A stretch of 64,000 nt of DNA from Hippophae tibetana (Eukaryota; Streptophyta; Magnoliopsida; Rosales; Elaeagnaceae), in contig CM072810.1 of NCBI GenBank assembly GCA_037013495.1, forward strand, positions 109,561,898 to 109,625,897, written 5' to 3'. The notes beneath the pieces are model-generated. The model was not told the DNA's origin and did no database searches. It worked only from the letters and a program-made list of their open reading frames with translations. A program made the position numbers and the translations under genes. Below are positions 17,147 through 28,590 of this stretch, piece by piece (the first letter of the stretch is position 1; each line of letters begins with the position of its first letter).

Positions 17147-20006
17147 CTTTCATGTACTAGTTAGATAGAGATATTTTAATTGTTACTTAGAGATGAGATT
17201 ATGTGTACTTTATTAATTTGTTTGTGTCCACCAAAATTAGGTTGATTAAATGCTACTCTTGTATCATGTGCCTGTTTAATGATCGATGATCATCATAAGT
17301 ACTGTACTTTGCCCCTATTTTCTTATTGTACGGAACATTGCGTTAAGTTATATATATACCTTTCGTAACTATACTACTAGATCTATCTGTGTAAGGTTCT
17401 ATGCATGGAAATCAGTATGGATGACCTTTAATACGTATTTACATCGACGTTTAAAGATGTCAACATAGATCAAGATGTTATTTTTATAAAAATTTCAAAA
17501 ATATTATTATTATAGAAGAAAATTTTGAAAAAAAAATAAGAAAATATTGAAATTTTATCAAAAATATTAAAAAAATTATAAAATTTTATAAAATATCAAC
17601 ACAATCAATTATTTATATTCAAACAATTTTTTATTCAATACATGTATTTTAAATACTTATAATATTTATATTACTTAATACGTTAACCAATTAATTAAAA
17701 TATTGTAAAATAAAATATATTTTTTAACAAAACATTTTAAAATAAATACTTAAAAGATTTGAAATAATTAAATATTATAAATAGATAAATCTTTTGTTAT
17801 AAAAAAGATATTTTACAACAATTTAACAATATTCATGATAATTTATTCAAAATTTATAAATATTATGTTTAAACATTTGAATGTATAAAATAATAATAAT
17901 ATCATAATATTATCGATGATATTGTAGATTTTTCAAACTTGATTTATATGAATGGTTCATATTTATCAATTTTCATTTTAGATATTCATTTATTTACTCT
18001 TTATAAATAAATTAAAGAGAGGTTATTATTCAAATCAACAGACAATACAGAAACTCACTCTATAATACTAAGACAATAATGGCCACGCATCACTTCACAC
18101 TATCCCAAATTGCATAATTATTTGAAGGTGAGTTTCTAGACTAGCAACCACATATGTTCCTTAAAATGCTACTATCAAGTAAGCATTTCTTAACAAAACA
18201 AACAAAAACCGACCAATTCACAATTAAAATCCATGTCACAAAACACAACGAAACAAAATCAAACAAAAACACTTTACAAGTTTAAAGCTCACAATCACAA
18301 AATAGAAATAATGAATAAACAAACAAATAGCACCGGTACTATCATAACAATAAATCCATACTACTCCAAAGATAGAGGAGGTGAAACAAACGGACTCGAA
18401 TTTTTTATCAAGCTCTTGATCGAACATGAATTATGTACAATGAATACGCAAATATACATATTGCAACAAGTAATATAATAATAATAAAATATCGTTATTC
18501 TGAATATTATATTATTATAAACTAATTTTTAAATTAAAAACATAAAAATCATTTTTTTTTGTATTTTTATGTTTTAAGAAAGCAAAATTAAAATAACTAA
18601 AAATAAATAGTAATAATTAATTAAATCAGATTTGGTAACTAAGAAAATATATGAGAAAATATCTAAGAATACTTAATTTCTTAATTTTCTATACATGTGA
18701 ATTACTAAAATTCTACTAATATAATTATCAATCAATTACATGATCAATTGAATATAACCTATCATGTATTATTCTCTCAAGTAAATTACACATCATATAG
18801 TAATTAATCTAATCACACTCTCATGTCAATTAAATTGCATACCACTCATTAAGTTTATCAATTATAGATTATATATATAAGAATTAAACATCTCTGCCTA
18901 GAAACTATACATGTTATTTAATGAAGACAAATAATTAAATAATTCTCTTGAATATATTTAATTAGTTCTATAGATAAATTGTTGGCCAAACAAATAATAG
19001 CATAAAAATCGGATTAAATAATATAATTAAATTAAAATCATAATTGTGATAAAATATTAAATTATTACATGTTGAAAATTAGGTTCATAAGACTCCTAGA
19101 TTAATAAATTAACTAAACATAATTTTGTTCATAAAACTCATATTTTTCATATAAAAATAATAGAAGAAATACAATTAATCTCTTGAATTATAATACTAAT
19201 CTCCTTTTGAATTTTCACCAAAATTGTATCACGTTTTGAATTTTTCTATATTCTTAACTCTTATTGGCTCTAAAACTGATAAAAATTATGTTAATTTTAG
19301 CTCATTAGGATTTATGGGGCAATTAGGGGTTAAATTAAGCTCAGATGAAATCTGAACTATCAGATCAACTTTAAATCAAGGATTGAGATGAAAAAATAAA
19401 AATTAAATGTGTCAGCCAATTGGAGTACAACACGTGACACGAGGGTTTTATTAGGTGAATCAACACGCAATGTATGACATGGGAGAACTGGTTTGGTTAA
19501 CGCATGTTGAGTCCACACCATATGACGCGACAAGATTCGTGATCATAGATGGCGTGGCGCGACGTTGGAAGGAATGGATGAATCACTTTATGACATGTGG
19601 CTAGACTTTAATCGCACGACCAACTCGGAATGAACAATGTGTTAACACGTGGCATGGTGTTGCATCACTAGAAATATGCAGTGTTGTGTGGTTCACGCTC
19701 TTCGCTTGTGTGTCATCCATATGGCTTGCCCATTAACTCCCTTACTTGCGTGGCATCCACGTGATAACCTTTTATTGGTCCGACGTTAAAAATTCATAAA
19801 AAAATTCAAAATTATATTTTCACTAGAAAGTTCATATTTTAACTATTTATTAAATAAAACGAGCAAATATTAAGTATAAAAATACATTGATGACTCTACT
19901 TTCATAGAGTCACCAGTTCTTAATAGTAGTAGATTGCACATTAGACATATCATCAAATTCCTTACATAATCTCTTACCCTTAATAGTAGCAAAAAAAATC
20001 TCACAT
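17147..20006. other. Intergenic spacer with one GC-richer island
   Basis: AT-rich without supported genes. Open frames at 17286 and 18233 look accidental. A clearly less AT-rich patch at 19400-19790 is rich in CACGTG, TGACAC and GCGTGGC-like words and has no long open frame. It may be a piece of an old element or a regulatory patch, but I could not assign it. Confidence 0.45.
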
Positions 20007-20582
20007 TACTTAAACATGAGGTGATTTATAGATTTATAAGGATAGATTTATAAGGACTTGCACTGGTGCACCTAAAGGGTTAGCCTTTTAGGATGGAATC
20101 CCAAATTCTTTACAAGTGGTATGAGAGCCAACCCAAGACTTAGGCATTATAAGCACTTATATGACTCTCCTAATTGCTTGAACTTGAGGCTCATTTGTGG
20201 ACTTCATTTACTTGAAACTAAGGCTCATTGTGAGCTCTATCATGCCTGAACTTGAGGCTCATTGTAGGTTTGAGATGAGCTAAACTATAATGTAAAGCAC
20301 AAAGATAATGATTTCTTTGACTATGGGGTTGGATACAGTGTAAAGTGTGAAAGATGAGAGTTTTTTTTTTTAATTGAGGAAGAGCTGGACACAGTATAAA
20401 GTACAAAGAAAATGTACATCTTCAATTAAGGGGAAGATAAACCATGTGATCCTTTGTTTGAGGGGAATATGCAAACAAGGTCCCAAGTTACTTAGACATA
20501 GAGTGATTCATTGATTTATAAAAACTTAGGATACTCCACCTAAAGAGTTAACCTTTTTGGATAGAAACCCGAGTTACTTACA
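20007..20582. repeat. Pair of about 95-bp imperfect direct repeats, probable retroelement remnant
   Basis: The stretch around 20007-20110 (GATTTATAAGGA...CACCTAAAGGGTTAGCCTTT...GGAATCCCAAATTCTTTACAA) recurs at about 20490-20582 (GATTTATAAAAA...CCACCTAAAGAGTTAACCTTT...TTACTTACAA). The first is followed by TGGTATGAGAGCC at 20117, which resembles a retrotransposon primer-binding site for initiator tRNA-Met. Between them are short repeats of CTTGAGGCTCATT. No protein is recognisable. Confidence 0.5.
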
Positions 20583-20639
20583 ACATTGATTTTCCAATCA
20601 CACCATTAAAGTTTTTGTCTTTCTTCATTCCTCGAGAGT

Positions 20640-21355
20640 CAATCCTCTTAGCTTAAACTAAGCCCTTAACAAGGACATTGAGATCATCATCACAAGTTAG
20701 GAAAAATATATAACTATCACAAGCCAAATTATTGCGCTTTATAGGAATAGCACCAAAAATACATTTATCATGCTACTCACCAAAATTTAAATGTCTCCTC
20801 TAAAATCTATCATTCAAACAACTCAAAGACATATACATCTTTGTATCATGCATAAGTAAACCACTATGATAGAAGCACCGCGATAATATACCTCAAATCA
20901 ATCAATACTACTCATTGCACATAAAAACTTGTTATTCATCAAAATCCAAACACTATGAAGAAGTGCATACCTAAGATCGAAGCTAATTTTCCCTCAAATT
21001 GATATAACCAAACCATTGACAAGAAAGTAATGGTATATTTTTGAAAATTTCACCTGCCTTCTCACCAATTTTCATAACAATACACTTTCTTCTAATATGA
21101 AGGTAAACCATGCAATTGTAATAACCAAAAGTGTGAAAAATCGAACCTTACTTGAGACGGATTGACTTTAGGCTTCGTCTTCTTCACAATCAACAAGGTA
21201 TTATTGAAATTCCAGGGCACATAGCTTAGAACTAGCTCAAGATCATCCAACTTCTCAAAGTATAAAAAACATGGTTCGATCAAGGAATTTAAGCTCAAGC
21301 CACTAAACAATGTTAAGGTGAATAGAAAGTAAAATAGATTAGAGATAAAAATCAA
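20640..21355 (-). pseudogene. LINE ORF1-type relic (DUF4283-like, then zinc-knuckle-like), copy 1
   Basis: On the minus strand, 21355-21092 reads a piece like the DUF4283 domain of plant LINE ORF1 and related proteins: LFYFLFTLT...LELVLSYVPWNFNNTLL...SQVRFDFSHFWLLQLHGLPS. The diagnostic features are PWxF followed by FWxxxHGLP. Downstream, from 21090 to about 20640, frames broken by stops contain pieces suggestive of the next region (LNFGE...AIPIKRNN). It has stops and frameshifts, so it is dead. Only the DUF4283-like part is duplicated below, because the 1506-bp duplication begins at about 20982. Confidence 0.5.
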
Positions 21356-22487
21356 ACCAACTAGAGTAGAATTGGAGAATTTTGAATAAAATAATCAAAT
21401 CCAAATAAAATAACACACAATTAATCAAAATAAGAATGCAAAACTTTATCTAGGGCTTCAAGAATAGAATGAGTCCAAAAGGCAATCATCTTACGAAAAG
21501 AACGAAAATCATCGTATCAAGATCAAGATATGAAAACAATGAAATGAAATTAAAAATAAGCAAGAATTGTTAAGGAATTAGAGAAGATAGAGAAATTGAT
21601 GAAATTAAGAAACCCTAATATAGCAAGTTGAGAGAGGAATTTTTTTAAGGATGCTTTAGATATGCATTTATTGACTCATCATTAAATACTAATGTGAATT
21701 CGATTTCTCTTAAAATTGTCTGATTGTTCACATGTTATCTTATTTAGTTTAATAGTTTAACAAAGAATTTAGATTTGAATTGATTTTAAAAAAAATTATA
21801 AATTTTTAAATACTATGCTAAAATTATGTGAATTCTAGTAGATTTTATTTTATTATCTTTTATGAATTTTACGGTAGGAAATAAAGATAGAATGTTGGGG
21901 GGGAAAAGAAAAAAATAAATCCACATGAATCTCATGTGTTTTTAGCAACTATTTTTTCTTTGTTTTTATGTTATTCTCATTTCTCAAGTTAGGTATTTTA
22001 AGTTAATAGTTTTAAGTTCTTTAAGGTAATAAATAAAAAAATAAAATCTATTTTTAAGTTAAAGCTTCCAAATTCCAATTAAGAGTTAGGGAGGAAAAAA
22101 AAACAAATAGAGGTAGGTTTATAGGTTTTAAGGTTTTAGCTTAAAATTTTCAAACTAAAAAAAAAGAGTTCCCCAACCATTATAGGGGTGGCACTAAAAT
22201 TCTCTTATAAAACATGTGAAGGTAAGATTAGGAGTTTATTCTCCGAGTTATACATTGTTATTAAAAAAAACTTTAAGAGAATTTATATTTTAATGTATAT
22301 TATGATTTAATTGAAAAGAGTTCATGGAAGAGAGAAATCATTTTTTTTATTTTGAGAGAAAAAAGGGATCATTATTATTAAAATGAAGCTGCTACATAAT
22401 TCAAAGGTGATTGACGAAATTTGGTTAAATTATAAGCAACATAATTTTATCTCTGTAGATAATAGTTACACGAAAAAGTGATCGTGA
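20982..22487. repeat. 1506-bp tandem duplication, unit 1
   Basis: The unit begins GCTAATTTTCCCTCAAATTG and is followed directly by a second unit at +1506. By eye I find three substitutions between the units: 21175 T versus 22681 C, 21310 A versus 22816 G, and 22471 C versus 23977 T. Homopolymers also match (for example 7 G near 21897 and 9 A near 22095). The ends share a short AG at the joints. Confidence 0.93.
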
Positions 22488-23993
22488 GCTAATTTTCCCT
22501 CAAATTGATATAACCAAACCATTGACAAGAAAGTAATGGTATATTTTTGAAAATTTCACCTGCCTTCTCACCAATTTTCATAACAATACACTTTCTTCTA
22601 ATATGAAGGTAAACCATGCAATTGTAATAACCAAAAGTGTGAAAAATCGAACCTTACTTGAGACGGATTGACTTTAGGCTCCGTCTTCTTCACAATCAAC
22701 AAGGTATTATTGAAATTCCAGGGCACATAGCTTAGAACTAGCTCAAGATCATCCAACTTCTCAAAGTATAAAAAACATGGTTCGATCAAGGAATTTAAGC
22801 TCAAGCCACTAAACAGTGTTAAGGTGAATAGAAAGTAAAATAGATTAGAGATAAAAATCAAACCAACTAGAGTAGAATTGGAGAATTTTGAATAAAATAA
22901 TCAAATCCAAATAAAATAACACACAATTAATCAAAATAAGAATGCAAAACTTTATCTAGGGCTTCAAGAATAGAATGAGTCCAAAAGGCAATCATCTTAC
23001 GAAAAGAACGAAAATCATCGTATCAAGATCAAGATATGAAAACAATGAAATGAAATTAAAAATAAGCAAGAATTGTTAAGGAATTAGAGAAGATAGAGAA
23101 ATTGATGAAATTAAGAAACCCTAATATAGCAAGTTGAGAGAGGAATTTTTTTAAGGATGCTTTAGATATGCATTTATTGACTCATCATTAAATACTAATG
23201 TGAATTCGATTTCTCTTAAAATTGTCTGATTGTTCACATGTTATCTTATTTAGTTTAATAGTTTAACAAAGAATTTAGATTTGAATTGATTTTAAAAAAA
23301 ATTATAAATTTTTAAATACTATGCTAAAATTATGTGAATTCTAGTAGATTTTATTTTATTATCTTTTATGAATTTTACGGTAGGAAATAAAGATAGAATG
23401 TTGGGGGGGAAAAGAAAAAAATAAATCCACATGAATCTCATGTGTTTTTAGCAACTATTTTTTCTTTGTTTTTATGTTATTCTCATTTCTCAAGTTAGGT
23501 ATTTTAAGTTAATAGTTTTAAGTTCTTTAAGGTAATAAATAAAAAAATAAAATCTATTTTTAAGTTAAAGCTTCCAAATTCCAATTAAGAGTTAGGGAGG
23601 AAAAAAAAACAAATAGAGGTAGGTTTATAGGTTTTAAGGTTTTAGCTTAAAATTTTCAAACTAAAAAAAAAGAGTTCCCCAACCATTATAGGGGTGGCAC
23701 TAAAATTCTCTTATAAAACATGTGAAGGTAAGATTAGGAGTTTATTCTCCGAGTTATACATTGTTATTAAAAAAAACTTTAAGAGAATTTATATTTTAAT
23801 GTATATTATGATTTAATTGAAAAGAGTTCATGGAAGAGAGAAATCATTTTTTTTATTTTGAGAGAAAAAAGGGATCATTATTATTAAAATGAAGCTGCTA
23901 CATAATTCAAAGGTGATTGACGAAATTTGGTTAAATTATAAGCAACATAATTTTATCTCTGTAGATAATAGTTACATGAAAAAGTGATCGTGA
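22488..23993. repeat. 1506-bp tandem duplication, unit 2
   Basis: Second, nearly identical copy placed head to tail with unit 1. It ends GATCGTGAG at 23994, where the sequence departs into unique DNA. It carries copy 2 of the DUF4283-like relic (22598-22861) and AT-rich DNA. The near-identity means a very recent event or an assembly duplication. Confidence 0.93.
22598..22861 (-). pseudogene. DUF4283-like LINE ORF1 relic, copy 2
   Basis: An 87-residue open frame identical to that at 21092-21355 except Lys to Glu in KKT(K/E)PKVN. It shows the PWNF and FWLLQLHGLP landmarks. It is open only because it is short; both sides run into stops. It exists as a passenger of the 1506-bp duplication. Confidence 0.5.
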
Positions 23994-24130
23994 GGAACTA
24001 AACATCTAATGTCTTCAATAATTTTCTCAATTGCTAAAGAACCAGAGTAATTAGTATTAATTATAATCACAACTTACAAAGAATCTGATTCCATGAACAC
24101 CGGATGAAATTCGATATTCTACCTAAATCA
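23890..24130 (-). pseudogene. Possible LINE RNase H-like relic
   Basis: Minus-strand frames give MESDSL, then after a stop VVIIIN...IEKIIEDIRCLV, and in a shifted frame IYRDKIMLLI. The order resembles the C-terminal plant LINE RNase H pattern (ExDS, then a helix with I.DI..L, then YR..N). The part up to 23993 is also present in unit 1 of the duplication (22384-22487). Similarity is judged by eye and is weak. Confidence 0.4.
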
Positions 24131-24142
24131 TCATCATCAATC

Positions 24143-24535
24143 TCAGATGTTTGTACTGTGTGTAGCTCAGCGAAAGATACAAGGTATCTCGAGATATCCA
24201 CATGGGGCACAATGGTAAGGCATTGATACTCAAGCTAGTTCTTGACTAGATAGGACAACCCTTTCTTAACACGTGTTTGTTTCGTTCTCTTCAGCTCTCA
24301 AACCCAAGACCTAGCTCTTAAGTAACACGTATGGTACTAGCTTGCTTCCCAAGGTCTACTTAAGGGCTAGGTTCTAGGTTCGAGAGCTAAGAAGAACGAA
24401 ACAAATATGTGTTAGGAAAGGGTCGTCCTATCTAGTCATGAACTAGCTTGAGCATCAATGTCCTACCCTTGAGTCCTGCACGGATATCTTGAGATGCCTT
24501 GTGCCCTCCGCTGAGCTAGGTGTTGTACAAATATC
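24143..24535. mobile_element. Foldback element unit 1
   Basis: Two arms of about 190 bp are inverted around a spacer of about 15-20 bp near 24335-24348. The left arm starts GTTTGTACTGTGTGTAGCTC. The right arm reads in reverse as TTTGTACAACACCTAGCTC. Inside, GAGATATCC, CTAGATAGGAC, TGTTTCGTTC and CTTAAGTA match between arms throughout. No coding capacity. This could be a MULE-like or foldback non-autonomous element. Confidence 0.75.
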
Positions 24536-24547
24536 AAAAGACACCCT

Positions 24548-24718
24548 TTGATGTTTGAACCACGCCTAGCTCTACAGAAGGCACAAAAACATCTCAAGAT
24601 ATCCATGTGGGGCCCATGGTTCTGGCAAGCTTGAGCATCAATGTCCTACCCTTGAGTCCCGCACGGATATCTTGAGATACCTTGTGCCCTCCGCTAAGCT
24701 AGGTGTTGTACAAACATC
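24548..24718. mobile_element. Foldback element unit 2, internally deleted
   Basis: It begins TTGATGTTTGAACCACGCCT and ends TTGTACAAACATC, the same ends as unit 1. The middle is missing: the outer left arm (to TGGTTCTGGCA near 24628) joins directly to the outer right arm (AGCTTGAGCATC). It is separated from its neighbours by AAAAGACACCCTT on both sides. Confidence 0.7.
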
Positions 24719-24730
24719 AAAAGACACCCT

Positions 24731-25163
24731 TTGATGTTTGAACCATGCCTAGCTCAACAGAAGGCACAAAAACATCTCAAGATATCCACGTGGGGCCTAT
24801 GGTTCTGGCATTGATGCTTAACATCGATCTACGTTCACAATGGGGCAACCATAGCTTGACATGTGTTTGTTTTGCTCTCCCCAACTCTCGAACCCAGGAC
24901 CTAGCCCTTAAGTAGACCTTGGAAACCAAGCTAGTACCATTTGGACTACTACCCCAGATGGTACCAACTTACTTTCCAAAGTCTACTTAAGGATTAGGTC
25001 TTGGATTCGAGAGTTGGAGAGAGCGAAACAAATACATGTCAGGAAAGAGCCGTCTTGTCTAGTTATGAATTAACTTGAGTAACAACGTCCTGCTACTAAA
25101 CTCCACGTGAATATCCCGAGATACCTTGTGTCCTCCGTTGAATTAGACGCGGTACAAACATCA
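24731..25163. mobile_element. Foldback element unit 3
   Basis: The left arm begins TTGATGTTTGAACCATGCCT and the right arm ends GGTACAAACATC. It has the same internal words as unit 1 (TGTTTGTTTTGCTCTCC versus GGAGAGAGCGAAACAAA; CTTAAGTAGACCTTGG versus CCAAAGTCTACTTAAG). More diverged than unit 1. Three units in tandem cover almost the whole of 24143-25163. Confidence 0.72.
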
Positions 25164-25169
25164 GACCCT

Positions 25170-27190
25170 ATTAATCCATATTTATTACTTTTATGCGGAT
25201 AAGGACTATCTTTACATATTAGACAAGCAGAACATGGCGGGAGTATTCGGTGTACGAAGACAACACTTTCTTGGCTAGGTGTGTCACCTTTATTTTTTTT
25301 GCTGATAATTCACTAATGTTTTGTGATACTAATGTGGAAATTTGTATGGAACTTAAAAAATTAATGACTATCTATGAAAGAGCTATTTACAGCAGGTAAA
25401 TTTTGAAAAATCTGAGGTTTCCTTTGGTCTAAATACCACGTTATCTATACGGGAGGAGTTTCTAGCAGCTTAAAATTTGCTTATCAAGCCATACCCAATT
25501 ATATATTTTATGAATTTATTCAAGTTATCAATGGCTTTGGTGAAGGATATTGAGGGGCTTACAGCTCGATATTGGTGATCTAGTCAACGTGAGAGGTGGT
25601 ATTCAATAGGTTTTATGGGAGGAAATGTGTAGGTCGAAATTGTTGGATGGCATGAGATTCCAAAAGCTGTCATGTTTCACCCAAGTTATGCTAGCTAAAG
25701 TAGGTTTGGCAGCTTTTTCTACAACGTGAGTCACTAGCCAGCCGGGTCCTATGAACTAAATATATGACGGGCAATACAATATGAACGGTCACTACTACAA
25801 AAATGGGTATTTAAGTCGATACGTAAAGTCGGTTTTTGGAAAAAACCGACTTTAAATTGGTTTAAAGTCGGTTCGATATAGAACCGACGCTATCCACGTA
25901 GGACGTAGCGTCGGTTGATGTGTCAAACTGACGCTATGCGTGGACGTAGCGTCGGTTCTAGGTGTTAACCGACGCTATCCACGTAGCGTAGCGTCGGTTG
26001 ACACCTAGAACCGACGCTATCCACGTAGCATAGCGTCGGTTGACGTGGCAAACCGACGCTATCCACGTAACATAGCGTCGGTTCGATGCGTCAACCGACG
26101 CTACACACGTGGATAAATATTTTCTCTTCTTTCTTCCCAGACATAAACTATTTTCATCGTTGCAGAACTCTAAAAAATCGAAAACCTCCTCCTCTACTTC
26201 TCCTCCACTCTTTCTCATTTTCCAGCCACCTACGACTACCATTTCCAACATCGGTTAGTGAGTTTTCTTCCTCTCTAACTAATCTTTTAGATCCCCTATT
26301 ATTCATATTTTTTTCTGTTATTATGTGGTATTATTTATGTGTATAGATTGTTGTATTATATATGTAGGTTTGTAGTATAACATAAGGAGAAGAATATGAC
26401 GATCTTGAATAAAATAGAACAAAACCATGGTAATTTTTCTGTTATTAATTAATATTTTATTTTTCAAATATTTGTATTATTTGAACTGTTTGCTAAACTG
26501 ATTTTGGTTTTTTTTTTCTGCTCGAATACAGTTTGAAAATGAATAAATTAAAAAAAAAAGTTAAAGTCGATTCATCCTGTGAACCGACTTTAAACGTAAA
26601 TTCGGTTCACACCTTAAACCGACTTTACACTTTAAATTAGTTTAAAGTCGGTTTTTAACCGACTTTAATGCTCTTTTTTGTAGTAGTGTATGCGCTGTTG
26701 TAGTCGTGTGAATTTTTTCGAAAGAAGCTTACTATGGGGATGAAATTTATTGGCCAAAGAAGTGAGATATAGAGTAGGAAATGAAGAATTAATAAGGGTC
26801 TATTATGATCAATGTTGGTCGACTATCACTAGTAATTTTCTAGTTTGTTACATTCACAGGTTGCGAAAGGAAATTAAAGTTTTTGATTTAATTGCCGTAA
26901 ATGGATTGTGGAATCTGACTTAATTCTTGGTTATTTTGATGAAGAGGAGGTTGTTAAAGGAATTAAAGTTTTTAATTTAATTAATGCAAATGAATTGTGA
27001 AAATGAGGAAGCAAAAATAATTATATAGCTTCCTCTTGCACCTCTTCGTCGAAATGATCAAATGGTTTGGCACTATATTAATCGTGGGCCGATTTACTTC
27101 GAAACTATGATGGTTGAAACATGGGGATTGGTTGTGCACCAGCTTTGGAGAAGATTATGTTGGCTTAATTTGATGAGAAAGGTGAAATAA
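25170..27190 (+). pseudogene. LINE reverse transcriptase relic, split by a CACTA element
   Basis: Plus-strand frames with many stops spell landmarks of plant L1-type reverse transcriptase: PYLLLLCG-GLSLHIRQAEHGG at about 25175-25240, then FFADNSLMFCDTN near 25300 (normally FADD), followed by ICMELKKLMTIYERA and EKSEVSFGLNT. After the CACTA insert (25790-26688) the relic resumes with KLTMGMKFIGQ, YRVGNEELIRVYYD and a segment like the LINE C-terminal linker (FDLIAVNGLWNL, YFDEEEV), repeated in a second form (KVFNLINANEL). It ends in VWHYINRGPIYFETM...LWRRLCWLNL near 27160. The second metal-binding Asp is Asn and stops abound, so it is inactive. Confidence 0.65.
25790..26688. mobile_element. Non-autonomous CACTA (En/Spm-like) transposon, 899 bp
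   Basis: The ends are inverted: CACTACTACAAAAATGGG at 25790 and, reading from the right, CACTACTACAAAAAAGAGC ending at 26688. Beneath each end are subterminal repeats: AAGTCGGTT/AACCGACTT words at both ends and an array of ACCGACGCTA/TAGCGTCGGT hairpins at 25860-26100. The interior (26100-26560) has no transposase; it looks leader-like with a short spurious frame. I could not see a matching 3-bp target duplication (GGT left, TAT right). It sits inside the LINE relic. Confidence 0.85.
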
Positions 27191-28084
27191 TTTCTAAGGA
27201 GAGAGAAAATATTTAAGAGCATTAAAACTCATATTAGCATTATTGGTGAGTAAATAAATGCATATCTAAAATATAAAATAAATAAATTTGAACCTATGAT
27301 CAAAATACAATACAAAGGTTCACAATTTTGTGAGGTATGTTTTTGGCCAAATAAGTAGACATTATCTTAGCGTTTTTGAGAAAGGTAGAAAAAAAAAATA
27401 GACAAAAGTCCACATTTATGCAAACCTATAAGATGGATTTGAGGTGATTTGGCATGTAATTTTAGACCTATAGTTCTTTTTTTTTTTTGAAATAAAATTA
27501 CTTCTTTTTAACCTATTTTATGTAGAAGAAAATTAAATTTTCCTACCGTTTTCATAAAGTTCAAACAACAATAGTATCATTCTAAATTAATGATGTTTTA
27601 TGTCCACAACGTATGTAATAATTTATAAAAATATCTAAAATGTTTATTTTGTTACAATTATGTTCATAACATATAAGTACGGTAAAAACATACTCAACAA
27701 ATTTATTTGTCATAATTGGACATATTTTATTGTTATTCATACGTTATAGACATAATTACAATAAATTAAATATTTTGAATATTTTTACAAATTGTTTAAT
27801 ACATTGTGGACATAAAACATAGCTAATTCTAAATTTTTTAAACATATATTTATAATTTTATACCTTAGAAGAAGTAAAATAATTTATATAAATCACAAAC
27901 GTGTTTAGTCAATATGCACACGTATCCAATATAAAATCTTACATAAAGAAACTCTAATATTTTAAGAGATATTTCAAAATTGTTTTTGACATCTCTAATT
28001 ATCTAATGGCTAACACTTTTTATTAAGTACTAACCATATATATAAATTTATTATTAAGTATTATTGATATTAATTTTTATTAAT
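27191..28084. other. AT-rich spacer, nothing recognised
   Basis: No supported coding or repeat structure. A weak inverted match (CATAACATATAAG / CTTATATGTTATG-like words around 27600-27800) was noticed. Confidence 0.5.
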
Positions 28085-28590
28085 ATCATGTAAGACTATT
28101 CTTCATGGTTTTACGAGACAGAATAACTCACTAGGATCTTGGACTGCAAAATGGATGATGGCTTTTAAATCTTCGATACTTCAATTAATAATGAGATTTG
28201 ATGAACATAAAGGAGATATAGGTCTCATTTTTTTAGAGGAAAGATAATGCATATGGTTGCTCTTAGATCTTAGATGTTAGATTTGAGATATAACTCATGT
28301 GTAAATGTGTAAAATAGTAAACATATATAGTGAGTAGAAATAATCTGTTTCATAACTCTTACATATGTAGATAAACGTGTTGTAACATCATGATTATCTT
28401 TTCATAATTATTTCTTTTGGATAATTAAAGGATAATTATTTAATATTTATCTCTTTATTGATATTATGTCATGCTCATACTTATCTAATGACTCAATACT
28501 TAATAGGGTGGCTAATAAGACTTTTTATTGACTGTGACAACTCTTAATTCATCATGTTATATGTATTAAATTATACCTAACATTAGTCCC
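28085..28590 (-). repeat. Gypsy relic LTR, lower-coordinate copy
   Basis: Homologous along its length to 30185-30630, with many indels. With the element on the minus strand this is the 3' LTR. Confidence 0.6.

Noticed and set aside
18233..18478. Overlapping open frames on both strands near 18.3 kb
   Set aside because: Short, low complexity (Gln, Asn, Thr), and no splice or promoter signals nearby.
24143..25163. CRISPR-like or satellite array
   Set aside because: The repeats are inverted arms of long hairpins with no regular spacer pattern, and the genome is a plant's.
25958..26251. 97-residue minus-strand frame with repeated RRYATWIASV
   Set aside because: It is a translation of the hairpin repeats in the CACTA subterminal region; the repeat, not the protein, is the real feature.
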